Below, piece by piece: positions 5,596 to 8,638 of a DNA stretch of 8,638 bases (positions within the stretch are counted from its first letter, which is position 1; every line of letters starts with the position of its first letter). The notes under the pieces are model-generated. The model had not been told where the DNA came from and did no database searches. It saw nothing but the letters and a program-made list of their open reading frames with translations. The position numbers were made by a program, and so were the translations under genes. This DNA comes from Candidatus Zhuqueibacterota bacterium 4484_87 (lineage in GTDB: Bacteria > Zhuqueibacterota > Zhuqueibacteria > Thermofontimicrobiales > Thermofontimicrobiaceae): positions 1 to 8,638 of the forward strand of contig NATN01000207.1 of assembly GCA_002085355.1 (NCBI GenBank), in the 5' to 3' direction.

Positions 5596-7489
5596 TATTT
5601 TCAAGCCCGATACTTCTGCAACCGGAGCCAGTTTCAGCGTGGGACTTTTTTATCGTTCTTCTCCCAAATACAGGTTTCAGGAACAACCGCAATCGTCGTT
5701 TTGGAAATTTTGGCATTCAGCAGATATAAAAGACAGGCTGAGTATTGGACTGGTATTTTGCAATATTCCGCTTTCCGGCAAGGACAAGAATCAGGAATTG
5801 CGGCTGGGAGCGGCTGTCAAGCCATTCAAGCATGACTATTTTTTTCATCTCGCCTGGCATATCCGGAACGGCGGATCAGATTTCTTTTTTGGCGCATCGA
5901 CGAAATTGGTGAAAAATGTCGATTTATTGGTGGGAATGAAAAATTTTGTCGCCAAAGAAGCAAATCTCGGCTTGAGTGTGCGATTCCGCGGTATGCGGAT
6001 GGATTGCAGTTATAATGACAGAAAACAGATGGTCAATTTATCTGTTGGCATTATTTTTAGCCCGGATGAGAAAGTGCAGGCGCAGCAATACCGAATGCTC
6101 GGTACGCAATTGGTGAAGGAGAACGATCTTTTTGAAGGCCTGAAAGCTTACCAGAAAGCTCTTGCCTACGATCCTGCGGATGAGACGATCAATCTTGTCG
6201 TTACTGTTTTGCAGGAAAAAGTGAATCGTAAAAAGAAGACCATTGATTCGCTGTTTGCGATCGGGCAAAAATTTGAAGAAAAAGGCTGGTATGTAACTGC
6301 ATTTAAAGCTTATCGTCAGGTACTGAATATCAACCCGCGCCACAAAAAGACACTGCGACATTTGAAATCAATGGCCCCCAAATTATCCAATTATCTGGAA
6401 GACACTTTTGCCAAAGGTGTTGCTTTTTATGAAAAGAATGACATTCGTCAGGCTGAAACCATGTTTTCAAAAATTCTGGCAGTCAACACCAATCACGCTG
6501 GTGCCGGAAAATATATGGCAAAAATTGACAGCATCAAAACCTATACTTTCAGCGAGTACTATTATCGCGGTTTGGGATATTACAATCAGAAACGCTATAA
6601 ACGTGCCATTGAGGAATTTACCAAAGCCCTGGCATTAAATCCGAACGACCAGGATGCGCTGCGCTATAAGAAATTAGCGGAAGATCGTCAAAGACAGAAC
6701 AAAAAACGCATCAGCAGGTTGTTACGCGAAGCAGAAAAATATGAGAAGCAGAATCTTTTTGTCAAGGCGAATAATCGTTATCGTCAGGTGTTGGAACTGG
6801 ACGAAAATAACAGTTACGCCAGAAAAAAACTGACATATCTCCGGCGTTACATTTCATCTGTTGTAGAGAGCAAATATCAAAAAGCGCGCGGATTATTCAA
6901 GAAGGGCAACTGGCGGGCTGCTATTGACGGCTTCTCTGAAGTACTGTCCATTGATCCGTCTCACCAAAGGGCGCGGAGCTATCTCAGACGCGCGCGCAAA
7001 GAATTGTACTCAAACCTGGATCAGCATTACCGTCAGGCAAAGAAGTATTTTAATCAGAAAAATTATGAAAAAGCACTCGAGGAATGTAATTATATTTTGT
7101 CAGTCGATGCCGGATACGCGGCAGCTCAAACCCTGCAATCGCAGGCATACGCCAGCATTAGCCGACAGAATCTGCACGAAAAAGGGAAGAAGGCCTTCGC
7201 CAAAGGCGATTTTTTGACGGCGCGCAAGATTTATCGGGAAATATTGGCGAAAGACCCAAATGATAAAGTTGCTGCCGACTATCTCCGACAGTGTGATACA
7301 AAACTGAATGACCGCGTTGAGCAACTGTTCAATGAAGGTATGGTCAGCTATTCCGAAGGAGATTATAACTCTGCGATCCAAGTGTGGAATAAAATTCTAT
7401 CCATTGATCCTGATCATAAAAGTACGAAAGAATACATCAAAAAAGCGACAGAGAGATTAGACGCATTGAGTCGAATTAAAGAGAAATGA
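5561..7489 (+). CDS. PorV-like barrel remainder fused to nine TPR-like repeats (downstream part of frameshifted gene)
   Basis: This frame opens at a TTG that is probably not a real start, because it has no signal peptide or ribosome site. The authentic reading enters it from the upstream fragment near 5576, giving about 732 residues in all. Numbered from 5561, residues 6-168 continue an outer-membrane barrel with alternating strands (FSVGGNFNIF, LRLGAAVKPF, LSVGIIF). From 176 to 625 come nine TPR-like units starting near 176, 230, 281, 331, 387, 436, 487, 536 and 586, for example YYYRGLGYYNQKRYKRAIEE then KALALNP. The period is about 50 residues rather than 34, so each unit appears to carry an extra helix. 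The barrel's C-terminus normally faces the periplasm, so the repeats probably form a periplasmic scaffold. Partner and substrate are unknown. It may be a sequencing indel, a real pseudogene, or expressed through slippage. A shared terminator lies 100 nt downstream. Confidence 0.85.
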   Translation: MQSDFSVGGNFNIFKPDTSATGASFSVGLFYRSSPKYRFQEQPQSSFWKFWHSADIKDRLSIGLVFCNIPLSGKDKNQELRLGAAVKPFKHDYFFHLAWHIRNGGSDFFFGASTKLVKNVDLLVGMKNFVAKEANLGLSVRFRGMRMDCSYNDRKQMVNLSVGIIFSPDEKVQAQQYRMLGTQLVKENDLFEGLKAYQKALAYDPADETINLVVTVLQEKVNRKKKTIDSLFAIGQKFEEKGWYVTAFKAYRQVLNINPRHKKTLRHLKSMAPKLSNYLEDTFAKGVAFYEKNDIRQAETMFSKILAVNTNHAGAGKYMAKIDSIKTYTFSEYYYRGLGYYNQKRYKRAIEEFTKALALNPNDQDALRYKKLAEDRQRQNKKRISRLLREAEKYEKQNLFVKANNRYRQVLELDENNSYARKKLTYLRRYISSVVESKYQKARGLFKKGNWRAAIDGFSEVLSIDPSHQRARSYLRRARKELYSNLDQHYRQAKKYFNQKNYEKALEECNYILSVDAGYAAAQTLQSQAYASISRQNLHEKGKKAFAKGDFLTARKIYREILAKDPNDKVAADYLRQCDTKLNDRVEQLFNEGMVSYSEGDYNSAIQVWNKILSIDPDHKSTKEYIKKATERLDALSRIKEK

Positions 7490-7588
7490 GAATTGCAAGG
7501 TTGCTAAAAAAATATTGAAGAAAAAGTTGATTGTCAATCAAAAGAATCACCATGAGGGCTGATTTTTTTGAAAATTTGGGAATTAAAG

Positions 7589-7630
7589 AAAATGGCGCTG
7601 ATGTCCTGAAAGTATCATCAGTGCCATTTT
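7589..7630. terminator. Bidirectional Rho-independent terminator between convergent genes
   Basis: A 15-bp stem (7589-7603 with 7616-7630, AAAATGGCGCTGATG with CATCAGTGCCATTTT) has one G-U pair and a 12-nt loop. It starts with AAAA and ends with TTTT, so it works as a terminator in both directions; on the minus strand the T-tract extends to TTTTCTTT. It lies 100 nt after the TPR gene stop and 46 nt after the stop of the convergent minus-strand gene, so it probably ends both transcripts. Confidence 0.85.
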
Positions 7631-7676
7631 GTGACTGAATGACAAGAAAATTAGTAGTAAATAATCCGATGCAGCA

Positions 7677-8417
7677 TTATTTTGTCACGCACACATTTCC
7701 AATTTTCCAACTTCCGCGATAATAACATTCACCATTGCTTATATAGCCCGGCATTGTAAAGCGAATTCGTAATTGTTTTACAAGGTAGTCTTTTTGCTTG
7801 AGGATTGTTTTATCATTTAAAATAATCGTTTTTCCCCATTCCCAGCGTAACGGATAAGGAGTAGCTAATTTAATTTCGTGAAATACGAAACCGCCTGTTT
7901 TATTTTTCTCAAAAAGCAAATGCTCTGTTTTTGTTGCTTTTTGAATGATTTTTAACTGAAGTTGGGCAAAGAAACTATTTGCAGGATCTCCGCAAGGGCT
8001 AAAGAACTCTCTCCTCACATCAACGCTAAATCCCACTATGCCCTGGAAGTTTTTGTCTTTTGATAGATCAGGGGATTGAAGATAGATGTCGGCGCTTTTT
8101 ACTTTGGAGCCGCTGACAAGATAAAGGGAAGTCGTCGCGGCAATTCCCAGGTTTGAAAAATTCGCCAGAGAAAAAGGAGTGTATGTTTTATATGTGGGCG
8201 GCGCACCTGGAATGAAAGTTGTGATTTTAGCGTAGGGTTTTGAATTTGTGTCGTAAAGTTGATCAAGAGTCCAGTTTTCCACGGTCGCATTTTGAAATCT
8301 GAAACAGGGGCCAAGATTTGCCTTGAATAAAGCAATATATAGAATATAACTGCCAATGAGCAAAAATCCTAATAATAGGACATATTTGCTTTTGTCCCAC
8401 CCAATCCATTTTTGCAT
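7677..8417 (-). CDS. Membrane-anchored extracytoplasmic protein, possible beta-sandwich domain, function unknown
   Basis: A 246-residue protein with one N-terminal hydrophobic helix (about 12-31), then a soluble domain of about 215 residues outside the cytoplasm. The domain starts CFRFQNATVENWTLDQLYD (38-56), has a middle segment with IYLQSPDLS (111-119) and QGIVGFSVDVRREF, and ends YYRGSWKIGNVCV. An 'N-terminal F-x-F/W', a central 'SPDLS' and a terminal 'G-x-W-x-I-x-N-V' are reminiscent of jelly-roll, carbohydrate-binding-like sandwiches, but I do not recognise a family. Four cysteines (C38, C142, C231, C243) all lie outside the membrane and could form two disulfides. The start is firm: GCCTCCTT on the plus strand (8423-8430) reads AAGGAGGC, ending 5 nt before the ATG. 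It is transcribed alone, towards the operon and separated from it by the shared terminator. The gene is real; its role is unknown. Confidence 0.8.
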   Translation of the reverse strand: MQKWIGWDKSKYVLLLGFLLIGSYILYIALFKANLGPCFRFQNATVENWTLDQLYDTNSKPYAKITTFIPGAPPTYKTYTPFSLANFSNLGIAATTSLYLVSGSKVKSADIYLQSPDLSKDKNFQGIVGFSVDVRREFFSPCGDPANSFFAQLQLKIIQKATKTEHLLFEKNKTGGFVFHEIKLATPYPLRWEWGKTIILNDKTILKQKDYLVKQLRIRFTMPGYISNGECYYRGSWKIGNVCVTK

Positions 8418-8422
8418 TTTGA

Positions 8423-8430
8423 GCCTCCTT
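8423..8430 (-). promoter_or_regulatory. Strong Shine-Dalgarno site of the minus-strand membrane-anchored protein
   Basis: The minus strand reads AAGGAGGC ending 5 nt before the ATG at 8417-8415. Together with the AAGGAGGG before the TonB receptor, it shows that this organism uses classical ribosome sites. The sequence beyond it to 8638 shows no convincing gene or promoter. A minus-strand frame of about 54 codons is open there but has no start codon. Confidence 0.75.
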
Positions 8431-8638
8431 GTGTTAGTTTTAAAAGCACATTTTTCAAGGATTATTGTCCATTTTCACATGAATTGAATCGGTTTAATTT
8501 TTGAATGTCTTTTACATGGAAAAGTTGAGGCTCAATAGAGAAAATAGTTGGTGTTGTTCTGAAAATGTCCGATTGTGCTAAAGTAGGGAGCAATAAGATT
8601 TGATTTCGTAGTCGATGATCAGAATTTTTCCATTAAAA

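Noticed and set aside
7527..7541. TTGAT-N5-ATCAA dyad resembling an FNR/CRP-type site
   Set aside because: The spacer is 5 nt, not the 4 nt of the FNR-type consensus, and it lies downstream of a stop codon before a terminator, where an activator site makes little sense.
8460..8638. About 54 open codons on the minus strand, and a short KILIID-like reading near the window end
   Set aside because: The long frame has no start codon, and the KILIID-like reading, suggestive of a response-regulator start, ends at a stop within 18 codons and lacks an ATG; neither can be supported as a gene.

Overview
The window looks like bacterial chromosome of moderate to low GC from the Fibrobacteres-Chlorobi-Bacteroidetes (FCB) side of the tree. 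Three things point there: a TonB-dependent receptor with an N-terminal carboxypeptidase-regulatory-like domain, a PorV/PorQ-type barrel fused to TPR repeats, and a short basic membrane protein with an FNY-PR-Y motif. Two genes carry near-perfect Shine-Dalgarno sequences (AAGGAGG), which is unlike most Bacteroidota. A Calditrichota/KSB1/Ignavibacteria-like source is therefore my guess, but it is inference only.

Left part, minus strand (3030 down to 1): a thiamine-pyrophosphate (TPP) riboswitch (2951-3030) leads a TonB-dependent outer-membrane receptor (343-2832). About 60 nt downstream begins a sodium:solute symporter (SSS family), cut off by the window edge (1-282). The pair reads as a thiamin-repressed uptake unit, with the receptor crossing the outer membrane and the symporter crossing the inner membrane. 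Between aptamer and start codon there is a long hairpin that would bury the ribosome-binding site, so control is probably translational.

Middle, divergent region (about 3031-3327): no convincing gene. It holds the upstream regions of both directions, several inverted repeats and a possible sigma70-like promoter for the rightward genes.

Right part, plus strand (3328-7489): three genes with gaps of about 80 nt, probably one operon. They are a small single-pass membrane protein, a membrane-bound class III adenylate cyclase (extracytoplasmic sensor, HAMP, complete catalytic residues), and an exported PorV-like barrel with nine TPR-like repeats. The last is split by a one-base frameshift in a T5 run near 5572-5576. 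One extra base there breaks the frame, and removing it restores a continuous protein of about 732 residues.

Far right: a strong bidirectional terminator hairpin (7589-7630) separates the operon from a convergent minus-strand gene (7677-8417). That gene encodes a membrane-anchored, four-cysteine protein with a possible beta-sandwich domain. Nothing definite is seen in 8431-8638.
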